Notes under the pieces: generated by a model | What the model saw: the letters and a program-made list of their open reading frames with translations, nothing else | Databases searched by the model: none | What the model was told of the DNA's origin: nothing | Translations under genes and position numbers: made by a program | Source: Gemmatimonadota bacterium | GTDB taxonomy: Bacteria; Gemmatimonadota; Gemmatimonadetes; Gemmatimonadales; Gemmatimonadaceae | Reading direction: 5' to 3' | Length of the DNA: 64,000 nucleotides | Assembly: GCA_016704465.1 (NCBI GenBank) | Contig: JADJAD010000007.1 | Coordinates: 248,001 to 312,000 of the forward strand | Shown here: piece after piece, positions 63,679-64,000 of the stretch | How positions within the stretch are numbered: the first letter of the stretch is position 1 | Layout of the letters: each line of letters opens with the position of its first letter

Positions 63679-64000
63679 ATGAAACAATCCAGGAAGGATT
63701 GGCTCGTTCCGGCCGCCCTCATCGCGCTGAGCCTGGTGCCAGCCGCGGCGGGAACCGCTCGCGTGGTCGAACTGACCAACAGCGCTCACCTTTCGTCGGC
63801 TAATGCGCGCTTCTTCGCCGCCCCGATTCCGATCGTGCTTCATATCGTCTCCGTTGTCATCTACAGCATGCTCGGCGCATTCCAGTTCTCGCCGGGGCTG
63901 CGGAAACGCTACCACGCGTGGCACCGAACGAGCGGACGCATGTTGGTCCCATTCGGACTGCTGGGGGCGATCACCGGATTGTGGATGGCACAACACTACC
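63679..64000 (+). CDS. DUF2306 membrane protein, 3' end cut by the window
   Basis: At least 107 residues are visible before the window ends. It starts at ATG 63679 with MKQSRKDWLVPAALIALSLV; a helix, then FFAAPIPIVLHIVSVVIYSM, then YHAWHRTSGRMLVPFGLLGA and a last helix ending in AQHY. His residues in HIVS and WHRTSGR fit the DUF2306 pattern, a family of integral membrane proteins of unknown role. It would be the second gene in the TetR-controlled unit behind the barrel gene. Confidence 0.85.
   Translation, partial: MKQSRKDWLVPAALIALSLVPAAAGTARVVELTNSAHLSSANARFFAAPIPIVLHIVSVVIYSMLGAFQFSPGLRKRYHAWHRTSGRMLVPFGLLGAITGLWMAQHY

Overview
The window is a GC-rich bacterial chromosome segment. It has dense short operons, many secreted lipoproteins and outer-membrane proteins, M28, S9 and HExxH zinc peptidases, a DUF5916-type barrel protein, and an ECF sigma/Ser-Thr kinase locus. 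That gene content resembles Gemmatimonadota (inference; there is no rRNA or marker gene to prove it). I saw no tRNA, rRNA, CRISPR array or insertion sequence.

Layout. 1-4.2 kb: operon of a GNAT-like protein (cut by the window edge), a GH3-type acyl-acid amido synthetase and an ABC permease/ATPase pair. 4.3-7.1 kb: dTDP-glucose 4,6-dehydratase, a DUF427 protein and a lipoprotein. 7.1-11 kb: ECF sigma, zinc-finger anti-sigma and TonB-dependent receptor. 11.2-17.4 kb: DUF4397 lipoprotein, metallo-beta-lactamase-fold protein, M28 peptidase and DUF5916 protein. 17.35-18.4 kb: a decayed copy of the esterase at 21-22.7 kb, then apparent non-coding DNA. 18.4-21 kb and 25.7-28.6 kb: two blocks of unrecognised, conserved-looking genes (CARDB-like anchored protein, polytopic proteins, a tryptophan-rich transthyretin-like protein, DUF1360 protein, Cys-Cys small protein), separated by an esterase and a PSMA-like peptidase. 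28.6-33.3 kb: 2-oxoacid:ferredoxin oxidoreductase with a flavin/iron-sulfur partner. 33.6-37.6 kb: two GMC oxidoreductases and a Tat-exported small subunit. 37.8-45.4 kb: SdrD-like surface protein with a possible riboswitch leader, acetamidase/formamidase, methyltransferase, S9 peptidase and lipoprotein. 45.4-48.9 kb: glgC and glgA divergently arranged, and a beheaded outer-membrane protein. 48.9-55.7 kb: peptide-binding lipoprotein and a kinase/sigma/small-protein operon, then a hydrolase. 55.9-64 kb: zinc metalloprotease, DinB-like protein, small membrane proteins, and a TetR regulator with a clear operator and promoter driving a beta-barrel gene and a DUF2306 membrane protein that runs off the window.

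Three cross-cutting patterns stand out. First, five otherwise normal genes carry an apparent single-base frameshift, mostly in G/C runs, so assembly indels are a real possibility. Second, the octamer CGTTAGGC (or its complement) occurs at least 14 times regardless of reading frame. Third, short 12-15 bp tandem repeats sit repeatedly at gene starts and ends. The best candidates for undescribed biology are the tryptophan-rich/DUF1360 locus and the GH3-ABC operon.
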